Assembly: GCA_020636745.1 (NCBI GenBank)
Contig: JACJXH010000006.1
Location: 1-64,000 of the forward strand
Length of the DNA stretch: 64,000 nucleotides
From: Lentimicrobiaceae bacterium
GTDB taxonomy: Bacteria; Bacteroidota; Bacteroidia; Bacteroidales; Lentimicrobiaceae
Direction of reading: 5' to 3'
Part shown: positions 7,211-15,716 of the stretch, piece by piece
Position numbering within the stretch: the first letter of the stretch is position 1
Layout: every line of letters starts with the position of its first letter
The notes under the pieces: generated by a model
The model's input: the letters and a program-made list of their open reading frames with translations, nothing else
Told to the model about the DNA's origin: nothing
Database searches by the model: none
Program-made: the position numbers and the translations under genes

Positions 7211-8569
7211 ATGTGTTCTGCTATGAAAATGAAACTTCGCTATGTAGTGACTTTTATTCTGCTTTCGGTGCTTACCGGAAGTGCCATGTATATCAATTCG
7301 TTGTTGCCGATTATCACTGGTTATGCGGCTAAAAATCTGGCATCGGCTGTTTTTGTATCAGGCCGCAATGCCGGGGATGTGGAAGCGCTTGATTTAAATT
7401 TTTCGTTTATCAGGTATACTTCGAATGAGGTTGATACGATTCATAAACGGGTAACCAGCCGGTTTTTATGGGGCAAATCAGTGGCCATTTATCGTGATGG
7501 TTTTGGCTGTACGCTCTTGCGTGATGTGGATGAAGAGGATTTAAGAAGTGTAAAATTCCCCGAAATCCCACCGGTAAATTATCGTCAGGATACTGTGCGC
7601 TGGCCCATGGGAAATATTGTTCCTGATACCACTACGGGTATTGATGTTGAAAAATTAAAGCATATTGCCATAAATCTGGTTGATAAGGGCACCTATGGCG
7701 GCCATGCTTTTTCGTTTATGGTGCTGCATAAGGGTATTCCGGTTGCCGAAAAATACAGTCAGGGCATCAATGCCCGTACCCGCCTGCTTTCATGGTCAAT
7801 GGCCAAGAGTTTTACCAGTGCGCTTGCCGGTATTATGGTGATGAACGGAACCTGGGATATTCAAAAGCCGGTTGATTTGGCGGCATGGAAAAACGACAAC
7901 CGTAAAAATATTACCATCAACAACTTGTTGCAGATGCAAAGTGGTTTGAAGTACAATGAAGACTACGGAAACCGCTCAGATGTGACTGTAATGCTGCATT
8001 GCGAGTCGGACCTGGCGCGTTTTGCTTACAGTAAACCTCTTGAACACGAGCCCGGCACATTCTGGTATTATTCGTCAGGGTCGACCAATATTGTCAATTA
8101 CCTGATGCGAAAAAGTTTTACAAACGATGATGATTATTACAGGTTTGCCACCACGCAACTGTTTAACAGGATTGGGATGCCTGATGCTGTGTTTGAAGTT
8201 GATGCTTCGGGTACACAGGTGGGTTCGTCTTATATTTATGCTACTACACGCGATTATGCCCGGTTTGCGCTGCTTTACCTGAATGATGGGGTTTTTAACG
8301 GAGAAAGAATTTTGCCTGAAGGATGGGTGAACTATTCAAGATCAATAGTTCCGAATACCAAAGGGGCTTATGGCGCTGGTTTCTGGCTGAATCAGATGGG
8401 CACTTACCCTTCGGGTCCGAAAAATACTTTTGAGTGCCGTGGCCATGACGGACAGCGTATTTTTATTCTTCCTGATAAGGATCTGGCAGTGATTGTTTTA
8501 GGATATTCGCCCAAAAAGAGCATGGATTTTGATGCCTTATTGCGCGATGTGCAAACTGCACTTCAGTAA
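7211..8569 (+). CDS. Serine hydrolase, beta-lactamase class C / NylB-like fold
   Basis: The protein has 452 residues with an N-terminal hydrophobic anchor or signal (about residues 9-28). Met5 (7223) or Met7 is an equally plausible start. The SxxK motif is SMAK (Ser196, Lys199), and the second motif YSSGS stands in for YxN. The third position has GHDGQ instead of KTG, as in the esterase/amide-hydrolase branch (EstB, 6-aminohexanoate-dimer hydrolase) rather than true beta-lactamases. It is exported or membrane-anchored and probably acts on an ester or amide in the periplasm. The substrate is unknown. A possible promoter (TTTG 7145-7148, TACTTTTA 7168-7175) lies upstream. Confidence 0.85.
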   Translation: MCSAMKMKLRYVVTFILLSVLTGSAMYINSLLPIITGYAAKNLASAVFVSGRNAGDVEALDLNFSFIRYTSNEVDTIHKRVTSRFLWGKSVAIYRDGFGCTLLRDVDEEDLRSVKFPEIPPVNYRQDTVRWPMGNIVPDTTTGIDVEKLKHIAINLVDKGTYGGHAFSFMVLHKGIPVAEKYSQGINARTRLLSWSMAKSFTSALAGIMVMNGTWDIQKPVDLAAWKNDNRKNITINNLLQMQSGLKYNEDYGNRSDVTVMLHCESDLARFAYSKPLEHEPGTFWYYSSGSTNIVNYLMRKSFTNDDDYYRFATTQLFNRIGMPDAVFEVDASGTQVGSSYIYATTRDYARFALLYLNDGVFNGERILPEGWVNYSRSIVPNTKGAYGAGFWLNQMGTYPSGPKNTFECRGHDGQRIFILPDKDLAVIVLGYSPKKSMDFDALLRDVQTALQ

Positions 8570-8592
8570 ATAACAGACCGGGGAATAAATCA

Positions 8593-8629
8593 AAAATCCC
8601 TCATCAGCCTGCGTGCGATGAGGGATTTT
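8593..8629. terminator. Bidirectional terminator between convergent genes
   Basis: A perfect 13-base inverted repeat, AAAATCCCTCATC (8593-8605) and GATGAGGGATTTT (8617-8629), has A/T runs on both sides. It can end the hydrolase transcript on the plus strand and the TonB receptor transcript on the minus strand. Confidence 0.85.
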
Positions 8630-8648
8630 ATTTTAACAGCGTTTCCGG

Positions 8649-11057
8649 TTAAATTTTTAGTGTTAATCCGGCCATAAAGTTAATGCCGGCCTGTGGGAAA
8701 TAGCCGTCATATTTGCCATAGCTGCCGTCGTAGTAATAACGATAAACCCAGGCATTGGTTTCATATTCGGTATTGAAAAGGTTGTTGATGTTCAGGTTTA
8801 TTTCCAGTCCGCGCATAAAATCAGGCTCAATAGCCCAGCTTAACCTCAGGTTGGAAACAAAATAGGGGTCGAGGCTGCGTTCATCAGAAGCTGTATTATC
8901 GATAAACTGTCTTGAGACATATTTTCCATTCAGGTTCAGGCCGAATCCTTTGAAAAATGACCATTCGACTGATGCGCCGGCCACTGTTGAAGGCGAAAAG
9001 GCGAGGTCGGTTTTGCCGATTTTATTTTCAATTTGTGCTCCCCAGTTGTCCCAATCGTCAACAAACTCGGTAAAGTCCTTGATTTTGTTGCTGCTCAGGG
9101 TGAGGTTGGCCGAGGCTTTGAGCTTTTTGCTGATGATGTAAGATGCACTGAGCTCAGTACCTGTGCGGTATGAAACAGGTACATTGGTCATAACCGCAGC
9201 GCCAACGTCATTGATTTCGCCAGTGAGTACAAGCTGATCGCGGTATGACATATAGTAAAAGTTGGCTGTCGCTTTCACCTTTTCATGGCTGAAGTGATAG
9301 CCCAGTTCATAGTCGAAAAGGGTTTCGGCTACCGGCGCCGGTTTGGTGGGGTCGGCATCGGTATAGTTGTCGCGGTTAGGCTCGCGGTTGGCAATGGCAA
9401 AGCTCAAATACAGGCTGCTGTTATAATTAAGATTGTAAAACAGGCCGGCTTTGGGGTTAAAAAAGAGGAAGTCGTGTTTCTGCGTAATGTCGCGCTGATC
9501 GTCATCTTTTCCTCCCAGTTTGTAGTTGATATTTCTGAGTTGCATATCGGCATATAAGCTGAGGCGGCGACTGAACTGGTATTGCATCTTGGTATAGAAG
9601 TTCAGGTCGCGTTTGTTGCCGGTTCCTTCGTACCAGCGGTGTTTGTAGCCGGCTGTTTGTGCAAATTCGGCCCAGATAACTTCGCCGTAATGCAGTCCGT
9701 CGTATATATTGCCCGATCCACCCGCCACCAGGTTTAGTTTTTTGCGTTCGTAATTCAGCGACCAGGTGAAACCATAAAAGTCATTGTCGAGATACTTGCG
9801 CCGAATCAGATCGCTCACACTTACAGTGTCATTGCCTGGGGTAATCACAGGCTGAATGAGGTAGTCGGCCAGGTCTTCGTCATCTTTAAACTGTTCATAA
9901 TAGCCGAATCCTTTGGTATAGTGAAGGGCAAGGTTGGCTGTGAAATTTGCAGCCAATCGTTGCGAAAGAATAAACTGATAATGATCCTGCTGGTAATTAT
10001 CGGTCTCATTTTCATAGAAAGCTGATTTTCCCTGATAATTGGTGTATTGTCCTATGCCATTCCAGGTGCGGTTGGTGTCAAGTATTTCAGACGGAATGCC
10101 GTCCCAGGCCTGGTAGGTGATTTCTTTTCCTGAGAAGACATTGATTTTGGCGATGGTTGATTTGCCATAATAACCACCCGATACATAAAACGATTTGAGG
10201 TCGGAGGTGGCCCTGTCAATATAGCCGTCAGATGAGAGTCTTGAAAGTCGTGCATCCATTGCCCACTTGCCTTTAATCAGGCCTGTTCCGGCTTCAACTG
10301 TGTGTCGCCAGGTATTGAATGAGCCGGTAGCATTGGTAATACTGCCATATGCTTCGGGCGCAGGCGTAGCTGTTTGCAGATTGATGCTGGCGCCAAAGGC
10401 GGCGGCACCGTTGGTTGATGTTCCCACACCTCTCTGTACCTGCAAACTTCCGACCGAGGAGGCAAAGTCAGGCATATTTACCCAGAAAACACTGTGCGAT
10501 TCAGCGTCATTCAAAGGAATTCCGTTCACGGTGATGTTAATGCGGTTCATGTCGGTTCCCCTGATACGGAATCCTGAGTAGCCCACACCGGCTCCTGCAT
10601 CGGAAGTAACCACCGTTGCCGGCATCTGTTCAAGCAAAAATGGGATGTCGCGACCCTGATCCTGATCCGAAATCTCCTTTCCGGTTAAATTCTGATAGGC
10701 TACCGGTGTCTTGTCGTTGGCTCGGGTAGCAGTAATGATGGCTTCTTCAGTAAAAAGCGGCGCCTGTTTCATTGAAATCCTCATGGTGCTGTTTTCAGTA
10801 AGCTCAACCAGGCTTTCCCATGTGTGATATCCGATAAATGTAACTTTCAGATTGTAATTACCGGGTTTTAACCCTTCAATTACAAACAAGCCTTTGTCAT
10901 CTGTAGTAGTTTTTACAAGGCGGTTGTTGAGTTTGAGATGAGCGCCGGTGAGCGGATTGCCCGTTTGTTCGTCCTGCACCCTCCCTTTGAGCGTAATTTG
11001 TGCCATTGTTAAAAACGGCAACAGTGCCAGCAATGCCAGCAAAATGCGTAATTTCAT
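8649..11057 (-). CDS. TonB-dependent outer-membrane receptor, probable thiamin uptake
   Basis: The 802-residue outer-membrane transporter is energised by TonB. A signal peptide spans residues 1-19 (ends FLTMAQ). A carboxypeptidase-regulatory-like domain spans about 21-105, the plug about 115-230 (GYSGFRIRGTDMNRINITVNG), and the rest is a 22-strand barrel. The substrate is inferred from the TPP riboswitch in its leader, not from the protein. Bacteroidota are known to place thiamin receptors under TPP riboswitches. No SusD partner follows, in line with vitamin or metal rather than glycan receptors, and no pnuT or thi genes are in the window. A perfect bidirectional terminator lies 20 bases beyond its stop. 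Confidence 0.9.
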   Translation of the reverse strand: MKLRILLALLALLPFLTMAQITLKGRVQDEQTGNPLTGAHLKLNNRLVKTTTDDKGLFVIEGLKPGNYNLKVTFIGYHTWESLVELTENSTMRISMKQAPLFTEEAIITATRANDKTPVAYQNLTGKEISDQDQGRDIPFLLEQMPATVVTSDAGAGVGYSGFRIRGTDMNRINITVNGIPLNDAESHSVFWVNMPDFASSVGSLQVQRGVGTSTNGAAAFGASINLQTATPAPEAYGSITNATGSFNTWRHTVEAGTGLIKGKWAMDARLSRLSSDGYIDRATSDLKSFYVSGGYYGKSTIAKINVFSGKEITYQAWDGIPSEILDTNRTWNGIGQYTNYQGKSAFYENETDNYQQDHYQFILSQRLAANFTANLALHYTKGFGYYEQFKDDEDLADYLIQPVITPGNDTVSVSDLIRRKYLDNDFYGFTWSLNYERKKLNLVAGGSGNIYDGLHYGEVIWAEFAQTAGYKHRWYEGTGNKRDLNFYTKMQYQFSRRLSLYADMQLRNINYKLGGKDDDQRDITQKHDFLFFNPKAGLFYNLNYNSSLYLSFAIANREPNRDNYTDADPTKPAPVAETLFDYELGYHFSHEKVKATANFYYMSYRDQLVLTGEINDVGAAVMTNVPVSYRTGTELSASYIISKKLKASANLTLSSNKIKDFTEFVDDWDNWGAQIENKIGKTDLAFSPSTVAGASVEWSFFKGFGLNLNGKYVSRQFIDNTASDERSLDPYFVSNLRLSWAIEPDFMRGLEINLNINNLFNTEYETNAWVYRYYYDGSYGKYDGYFPQAGINFMAGLTLKI

Positions 11058-11124
11058 AAGTTTGATTTTTTTTAGATTAAACCCTGGAAGGTTGAATTGG
11101 GTCTTTAACCCTCCGTAATCAAGT

Positions 11125-11213
11125 TTTCTCTAATATCCCTTCGCCGGCATTACCCGGAGCAGGTTCTATGAGTATGATCTCAGCCCGTAATTTAGGGCAC
11201 CCCAATTGGAAAT
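11125..11213 (-). ncRNA. TPP riboswitch (THI element)
   Basis: Reading the minus strand, the leader holds GGGGTGCC, then GGGCTGAGATCATA (thi-box, pyrimidine-binding part), GAACCTGCTCC, and GGGTAATGCCGGCGAAGGGA (pyrophosphate-binding part) in the canonical order and spacing. TPP binding would lower expression of the receptor downstream. Between riboswitch and start codon is a stem GGAGGGTT/AACCTTCC (8 pairs, one G-U) with no U-run after it, so control may be on translation rather than termination. The exact P1 boundaries are estimated. Confidence 0.93.
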
Positions 11214-11218
11214 CGCGA

Positions 11219-11250
11219 CAAAGGTAAAGGAATACTTATTCGTTTAGCAA
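11219..11250 (-). promoter_or_regulatory. Promoter of the TPP-riboswitch transcript
   Basis: On the minus strand, TTG (complement of 11248-11250), 21 bases, then TACCTTTG (complement of 11219-11226) matches the Bacteroidota -33/-7 pattern. Transcription would start at about 11213, directly at the riboswitch 5' end. Confidence 0.65.
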
Positions 11251-11455
11251 GAAAATGGCTTGTTTTTTTACTTTTATTTATTCATTGTTATGATAATGAG
11301 GCGTATAGGAATGGGAAATGCCGGGTTGTCCGAAGAGCGTTTTTTTTGGGGAAATTAAAAATTCAGCATATTGATAACAGTAAATTGGCCCTGTTTGCAA
11401 ACTGGCCCTGACTATAAGATTTGTCTTATTTTAAAGGCGTTAAGCATGAATGATG

Positions 11456-11482
11456 TTGTATTGCGGCTATATTATATCTTTG
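11456..11482 (+). promoter_or_regulatory. Predicted promoter for the lipoprotein-aroQ unit
   Basis: TATCTTTG (11475-11482) is a perfect -7 consensus. A TTG at 11456-11458 is 16 bases upstream, slightly short of the usual spacing. It lies 65 bases before the lipoprotein start. Confidence 0.5.
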
Positions 11483-11547
11483 CAGTTTACAAGTCCGGAG
11501 CAATAAAACGGCATTGTACAGGTTATATCCTTATAGAAATTTGACGA

Positions 11548-11922
11548 ATGAAACGATTGACGCTTGTTTGGGGTTTGATGTTAGTGATGCTTGCAGCTTG
11601 CAACAAGGATGAATTTCCTGATGGATTCTCAATTGTCGGGCCCTGGCTCGAAAAAACGGATGCTGAAGTCAAGGCTGAAATTGAGTTTAAAAGCGGGAAC
11701 AGGGCTTATTTTAAGCCGGGTTCTGCCGAAGAAATTGATACGCTTCGTTATAAACTTGATAAAAAGGATGAGTTGCAGCTGTTTTTGCCCGAAGACTACC
11801 CTGATGGTAAAAGAACGCTCCATAAACTTTCTTATTCAACCAAAAAGGAGGAGTTGGTAATATACAGCCTTTTTCCATCTTCACCTGAATCGCCCTCAAG
11901 AACTGTTTTTAAAAGAAAGTAA
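11548..11922 (+). CDS. Small hypothetical lipoprotein
   Basis: The 124-residue protein has a lipoprotein signal (hydrophobic run ending in lipobox LAAC, Cys18). The mature part is charged and beta-rich, ending in basic residues (RTVFKRK), and reads like a compact lipocalin-like domain (GPWLEKTDAEVKAEIEFKSGN, then YKLDKKDELQLF). That fold is a guess. It is 51 bases upstream of aroQ and probably co-transcribed. I see no functional link to the shikimate pathway. Confidence 0.7.
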   Translation: MKRLTLVWGLMLVMLAACNKDEFPDGFSIVGPWLEKTDAEVKAEIEFKSGNRAYFKPGSAEEIDTLRYKLDKKDELQLFLPEDYPDGKRTLHKLSYSTKKEELVIYSLFPSSPESPSRTVFKRK

Positions 11923-11973
11923 CCGGGCCGTGGCAGGAGGGAAGCCTGGGCGGATTTATGAAAACAAAAAGAT

Positions 11974-12393
11974 ATGAAGATATGCATTATCAATGGTCCT
12001 AATCTGAACCTGACAGGTGTGCGTGAAACGCAGACTTACGGACAGATTGGTTTTGAGCAGTTTATCCCTGAATTGCAATCGGCATTTGCTGATGTGGAGC
12101 TGGAATATTACCAGAGCAATGTGGAAGGCGAATTGATCAATAAAATACAGCAGGCAGGCTTTTCATGTGATGGCATCATTCTGAATGCAGGGGCATACAC
12201 GCATACTTCTGTGGCTATTGGCGATGCCGTAAGGGCTGTAAAAGCGCCGGTAATTGAGGTGCATATGAGCAATATATGGTCAAGAGAAGAGTTTCGCCAC
12301 AAGTCTTATATATCAGGGGCGGCCCGTGGTGTGATTGCCGGTTTCGGGCTGGGCTCCTACCGGTTGGCTTTGCTCAGCCTTTTGGGCGGTTGA
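11974..12393 (+). CDS. aroQ: Type II 3-dehydroquinate dehydratase
   Basis: The enzyme converts 3-dehydroquinate to 3-dehydroshikimate in aromatic amino acid synthesis. At 139 residues it has the family length. Visible motifs are INGPNLNLTGVRE, the catalytic Tyr in QTYG, NAGAYTHTSVAIGDAV, and EVHMSN with the catalytic His, followed by REEFRHKSYIS. The SNIW segment has Trp where His or Tyr is usual, a non-catalytic position. The last 81 bases overlap the SMR transporter gene on the other strand. Confidence 0.95.
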   Translation: MKICIINGPNLNLTGVRETQTYGQIGFEQFIPELQSAFADVELEYYQSNVEGELINKIQQAGFSCDGIILNAGAYTHTSVAIGDAVRAVKAPVIEVHMSNIWSREEFRHKSYISGAARGVIAGFGLGSYRLALLSLLGG

Positions 12394-12711
12394 TTCTTTT
12401 GATACCACTTTCAAACCTATAATTCCGCCCAGAATCATCATCACAAAAAGGATTTTCAGCAGGTCTTTTGACTCCCCGAAAATCAGGATACCATAAATAA
12501 CCGTACCTAAAGCACCAATGCCTGTCCAGATTGTATAGGCTGTGCCCAATGGCAGCGATTTTAAGGCAATGGCAAGGAGCCAAAGGCTTATGATCATGGC
12601 TGCAGCTGTAATAAGCGAGGGCCAGAGTCTGGTTAAGCCTTCAGAATATTTCATTGAAACGGCCCACACGGTTTCAAACAAACCGGCAATGATTAAAATT
12701 AGCCAGGGCAT
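12313..12711 (-). CDS. SMR family small multidrug/guanidinium exporter, SugE/Gdx-like
   Basis: Four transmembrane helices are predicted in residues 1-105, with the essential Glu13 in GLFETVW and the subfamily signature AYTIWTGIGALGT. This resembles SugE/Gdx, whose members export guanidinium by proton antiport, more than EmrE. An extra hydrophilic tail of about 27 residues (after VVSKES) is unusual for a family that ends near residue 105. The tail is encoded antisense to aroQ. The start codon overlaps the stop of the upstream glycosyltransferase gene (TGATG), so translation is probably coupled. Substrate is by family only. Confidence 0.88.
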   Translation of the reverse strand: MPWLILIIAGLFETVWAVSMKYSEGLTRLWPSLITAAAMIISLWLLAIALKSLPLGTAYTIWTGIGALGTVIYGILIFGESKDLLKILFVMMILGGIIGLKVVSKESTAQKAEQSQPVGAQPETGNHTTGRP

Positions 12712-13733
12712 CAGGAGCTGAATTTTTGAGCAGATAGCTCGGTAAATTTTTTCTTTCCACGCAGGAAGTAGTCAAACACAATATTCCCCTGGTAAACACA
12801 GGATACACGCTGAGGCTGAATTGCTTTTCTTTTTTTGCGATGAATGGAATATCTGCGGTAGAAACTCATATGAGCCCTGACTACAGCCCAGAAATCGGCA
12901 AAACCGCCGTCAACCAAAAATTTAAAGGCGGCAATCCCATCCAGAAGCAGGCGCAAAAAGAACACAGGGAACAGCCGCTCGGCCGGCAGGTTTTTATACA
13001 ACATCGAGATGTTGTTGCGCATATTCAGGTATGTTTTGAAAGATGATTGTTTGGGGAGCGTTCCGCCACCAATATGGTATACCTTTGAGTCAGGACAGAC
13101 CATGATTTTAAAGCCACTGTGTTTTACCCGCCAGCAGAAATCAATTTCTTCCATGTGGGCAAAAAAGTCTTCATCAAAACCCTGGTGATTCTTAAAAACG
13201 CCGGCTCTTACAAACATACAGGCACCGGTTGCCCAGAATACCTCCATCTTATCATCATATTGGCCCAGGTCATCTTCAAGGTGTTGAAACAAACGGCCCC
13301 GACAAAAAGGGTAGCCAAAAGCATCAATAAAGCCTCCGGCAGCGCCGGCGTATTCGAACTTTTCAGGAGCGTGGTATGAACGGATAACAGGCTGACAGGC
13401 GGCAATCATCGGGTCGCTGTCCATAAGTTCTATCACCGGCTGAATCCAGTTGGTGGTAACTTCGATATCTGAATTCAACAGAATAAAATACTCAGCTTCC
13501 ACTTGTTTTAATGCATCATTGTAGCCTTTGGCAAAGCCGCCATTGGTGGCGTTTTGTATAATTCTGACCTCTGGAAATGCAGCTTTCAGATACTCAACAG
13601 AGCCATCAGATGATGCATTGTCAGCCACAATAACTTCAGCAAATCCTTGGCTGTGTAAAAGCACAACGGGTAAAAACTTTTCGAGAAAACCTTTACCATT
13701 CCAGTTAAGTATAACTACAGCCGTTTTTATCAA
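12711..13733 (-). CDS. Family 2 glycosyltransferase (rhamnosyltransferase-like)
   Basis: The GT-A fold begins at the N-terminus (VILNWNGKGFLEKFLPVV). NASSDGSVEYL and LLNSDIEV hold the nucleotide-sugar/metal site, and ATGACMFVRAGVF plus HMEEIDFCWRVKHSGF form the acceptor and catalytic-base region. The protein is 340 residues, cytosolic, with membrane-associating hydrophobic or basic patches near the C-terminus. It probably adds a sugar to a cell-surface polysaccharide or glycolipid. The sugar and acceptor are unknown and no surface-polysaccharide cluster is adjacent. It is the first gene of a two-gene unit with the SMR exporter. Confidence 0.9.
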   Translation of the reverse strand: MIKTAVVILNWNGKGFLEKFLPVVLLHSQGFAEVIVADNASSDGSVEYLKAAFPEVRIIQNATNGGFAKGYNDALKQVEAEYFILLNSDIEVTTNWIQPVIELMDSDPMIAACQPVIRSYHAPEKFEYAGAAGGFIDAFGYPFCRGRLFQHLEDDLGQYDDKMEVFWATGACMFVRAGVFKNHQGFDEDFFAHMEEIDFCWRVKHSGFKIMVCPDSKVYHIGGGTLPKQSSFKTYLNMRNNISMLYKNLPAERLFPVFFLRLLLDGIAAFKFLVDGGFADFWAVVRAHMSFYRRYSIHRKKRKAIQPQRVSCVYQGNIVFDYFLRGKKKFTELSAQKFSS

Positions 13734-13781
13734 AATCAGAAGTGCTAAATGTTGCTATAAAATGAATGCTTTAATATATTG

Positions 13782-13789
13782 CAAACATA
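13782..13789 (-). promoter_or_regulatory. Predicted -7 element for the glycosyltransferase-SMR unit
   Basis: TATGTTTG on the minus strand matches TAnnTTTG, about 50 bases before the glycosyltransferase start. The -33 element is unclear. Confidence 0.4.
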
Positions 13790-13859
13790 CGATATTTATC
13801 AATCAGAAGGCCGTACTCCATACAATTAGGCCGTTTGAGCAGGTGATTAATGGCCTGTT

Positions 13860-15347
13860 TTAATAGGGATTGTTGTAATAAGTGGCCGAACGTCCGCGGT
13901 CTTGTCTCATTACGTCTCTGTCTGTGTCACCAACTCCCAGTTGCCTGACCAGTTGATTTTGCCAGTTGTAATTCTGTATTTCACCGGATGCGTCAGAATG
14001 CGCAAGCGTGTAATCCTTTGCTCTTAACTCAGAAGCAATAAATACAAATTTTCTGTTGCGTTCCCTGTTGTTGTTCAGTGAATAATAGTGCCAAATCTGA
14101 TAAGGAACAGAAGGGTTGCCATCAATGGAGCTCACGTCAAAAGGCACGTCAGTAACTGTATTGGGCGGGCCATACTGAAGATAAACCCTGCCCATGTCAG
14201 TGTTATACCCTTTCTTAACTTGTGTGCTGTAAGCGGCATTCACTTTTTTAACTTCAAATTTGTAATCTTCCCAGGCTTTTTCGGGGTTTATTTCATTGCG
14301 GGTCATCCAGAAGTTCAGAAAAAATTGTTTCAATACATCCAGCGGAGCTGTTTCAAGCTGCGATTTGATGAATATAGCCTCCAGTTGTGTAGCTACAGGC
14401 ATCATCGACCTGATGTGTTCGCGCAGGGTATCTGCGTTGCTGATGCGATCGGCAAATGAATTTGAAAAATTAACTTTGGTAATGTCCAGTGCCGGAGAAT
14501 CAACATTGGGATTTGACCGCTGGAAGAAAACAGCATTCTGGGTTACAATTTTATTTTCCTTGTCGCGCAAACTGACAACCAGATTGTAATTGCCGGAAGG
14601 TAATCCTGAAATGTCAAATTCGCTGAGTAAAACAATTACCGGTTTCGATGTTTCTTTTTTTATTCTTACATATTCATTTAACATCCGCTTGGTTTCAAAC
14701 GATTCAATAAAAGCTGAAACAAGGTATTTTTCTTCTGAGCCCTCTTTATGCAAAGGGTTGTATATTTCGGTATAGAAGGTCAGTTTATTCTTGTCGGAAG
14801 GGAAAAAATTGTCGACATAAGGCACAAAATCATATCCGCTTTTGCTCAGAAGGTTGGGTTCGGTTGTCTTGGTAAAAGAGTTGATGAGTTGTATTCCCGA
14901 GATTGAATAATTGTCTGCCGGAAAATCAATGCCAATTGGATAGGTAACAACCACCGGTTTTTTATCAACGTTCATGTCAGCTATTGATAAATCGAGCAAA
15001 TAGTTACCATTGGGCAGTGAAAAACGCTGTTGATCAATAAAGTTGAGTCCAACAGCCGTGGTGTCGTCAACCTCAGGGCTTAACAGCTCGTATTTTCTGA
15101 AGTCTTTAATCACTGAATCCTGCCTGACAATCATGGTAACCTGTATGCTGCCCTGAAATTTGCCGGATTCATTGCGCTTATAGGTGATTGAATTGCCTAT
15201 AATTTCAAGATATGTTTCAAGAAATGGCCCGTTTCCCGGAATATTGAAGGTGGCATGTGAAAGGTAAGCTCCAAGGCTGCGTGTTGATGCTGATGCTGAA
15301 AATGCAATGGCGCAAAGCAAAATGACAGAAAGGAATATCTTTTTCAT
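13860..15347 (-). CDS. GWxTD-domain secreted protein
   Basis: A signal peptide spans residues 1-20 (ends FSASAS). The central part is beta-rich, with repeated PSGNYNL-type strands. The C-terminal third carries the GWxTD-type region: FFLNFWMTRNEINPEKAWEDY, then YNTDMGRVYLQYGPPNTV, typical of proteins found across Bacteroidota and related phyla with unknown molecular role. The chain ends in an Arg/Asp/Tyr-rich tail (RDRGRSATYYNNPY). It has its own promoter, with 126 bases between it and the glycosyltransferase gene downstream. Confidence 0.85.
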   Translation of the reverse strand: MKKIFLSVILLCAIAFSASASTRSLGAYLSHATFNIPGNGPFLETYLEIIGNSITYKRNESGKFQGSIQVTMIVRQDSVIKDFRKYELLSPEVDDTTAVGLNFIDQQRFSLPNGNYLLDLSIADMNVDKKPVVVTYPIGIDFPADNYSISGIQLINSFTKTTEPNLLSKSGYDFVPYVDNFFPSDKNKLTFYTEIYNPLHKEGSEEKYLVSAFIESFETKRMLNEYVRIKKETSKPVIVLLSEFDISGLPSGNYNLVVSLRDKENKIVTQNAVFFQRSNPNVDSPALDITKVNFSNSFADRISNADTLREHIRSMMPVATQLEAIFIKSQLETAPLDVLKQFFLNFWMTRNEINPEKAWEDYKFEVKKVNAAYSTQVKKGYNTDMGRVYLQYGPPNTVTDVPFDVSSIDGNPSVPYQIWHYYSLNNNRERNRKFVFIASELRAKDYTLAHSDASGEIQNYNWQNQLVRQLGVGDTDRDVMRQDRGRSATYYNNPY

Positions 15348-15432
15348 AGCAGTGTATGTGTTTCATAATTAGCTGAAAGGCAAAAAATATATGCTTGCAA
15401 AGAGTATGAGTAAGCCCTTGTTGAAAACTATA

Positions 15433-15463
15433 CAAAGGTACTCAATTTTAAATCCTGATTCAA
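15433..15463 (-). promoter_or_regulatory. Promoter of the GWxTD gene
   Basis: On the minus strand, TTG (complement of 15461-15463), 20 bases, TACCTTTG (complement of 15433-15440). This is an excellent match to the Bacteroidota -33/-7 pattern, and predicts a leader of roughly 80 bases. Confidence 0.6.
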
Positions 15464-15510
15464 GCAATTGCATTGATATGCCATCAAAAGCGCTATTTTG
15501 AAAACTTTTT

Positions 15511-15540
15511 TTTGGTGAATCAAAAATTATTGTAATTTTG
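15511..15540 (+). promoter_or_regulatory. Promoter of tRNA-Ser
   Basis: TTTG (15511-15514), 18 bases, then TAATTTTG (15533-15540) ends five bases before the mature tRNA 5' end, so transcription would begin almost at the tRNA itself. Confidence 0.6.
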
Positions 15541-15545
15541 CCCCC

Positions 15546-15633
15546 GGAAAGATGGCAGAGTGGTCGATTGCGGCGGTCTTGAAAACCGTTGACCTGAAAG
15601 GGTCCGGGGGTTCGAATCCCTCTCTTTCCGCCA
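15546..15633 (+). tRNA. tRNA-Ser (anticodon UGA)
   Basis: The acceptor stem GGAAAGA (15546-15552) pairs with TCTTTCC (15623-15629). G15630 is the discriminator base and CCA (15631-15633) is encoded. The anticodon stem-loop CGGTC-TTGAAAA-CCG gives anticodon TGA, which reads UCA/UCG-type serine codons. The long variable arm and TTCGAATCC T-loop are as expected for a class II tRNA. Confidence 0.96.
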
Positions 15634-15644
15634 GACAAATCAGG

Positions 15645-15670
15645 TGCCCCGCATAGCGGGGCATTTTTAT
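15645..15670 (+). terminator. Terminator of tRNA-Ser
   Basis: The perfect hairpin TGCCCCGC-ATA-GCGGGGCA (15645-15663) is followed by TTTTTATTTT. It is flanked by GACAAATCAGG and TTTTTATTTTCATG, and both flanks recur inverted in the repeats that follow. Confidence 0.85.
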
Positions 15671-15673
15671 TTT

Positions 15674-15716
15674 CATGACCCGCTATGCCAGACTTGTCTG
15701 AGCATGGTGGGTCATG
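15674..15716. repeat. Long hairpin between tRNA terminator and repeats
   Basis: CATGACCC (from 15674) pairs with GGGTCATG (ending about 15716). Inside are ATGC/GCAT and CAGAC-TT-GTCTG pairs. It links the tRNA trailer to the first 82-base repeat in inverted fashion. Confidence 0.6.

Noticed and set aside
15369..15638. 89-codon frame across the tRNA-Ser gene on the minus strand
   Set aside because: It overlaps the tRNA and its promoter; composition reflects the tRNA sequence.
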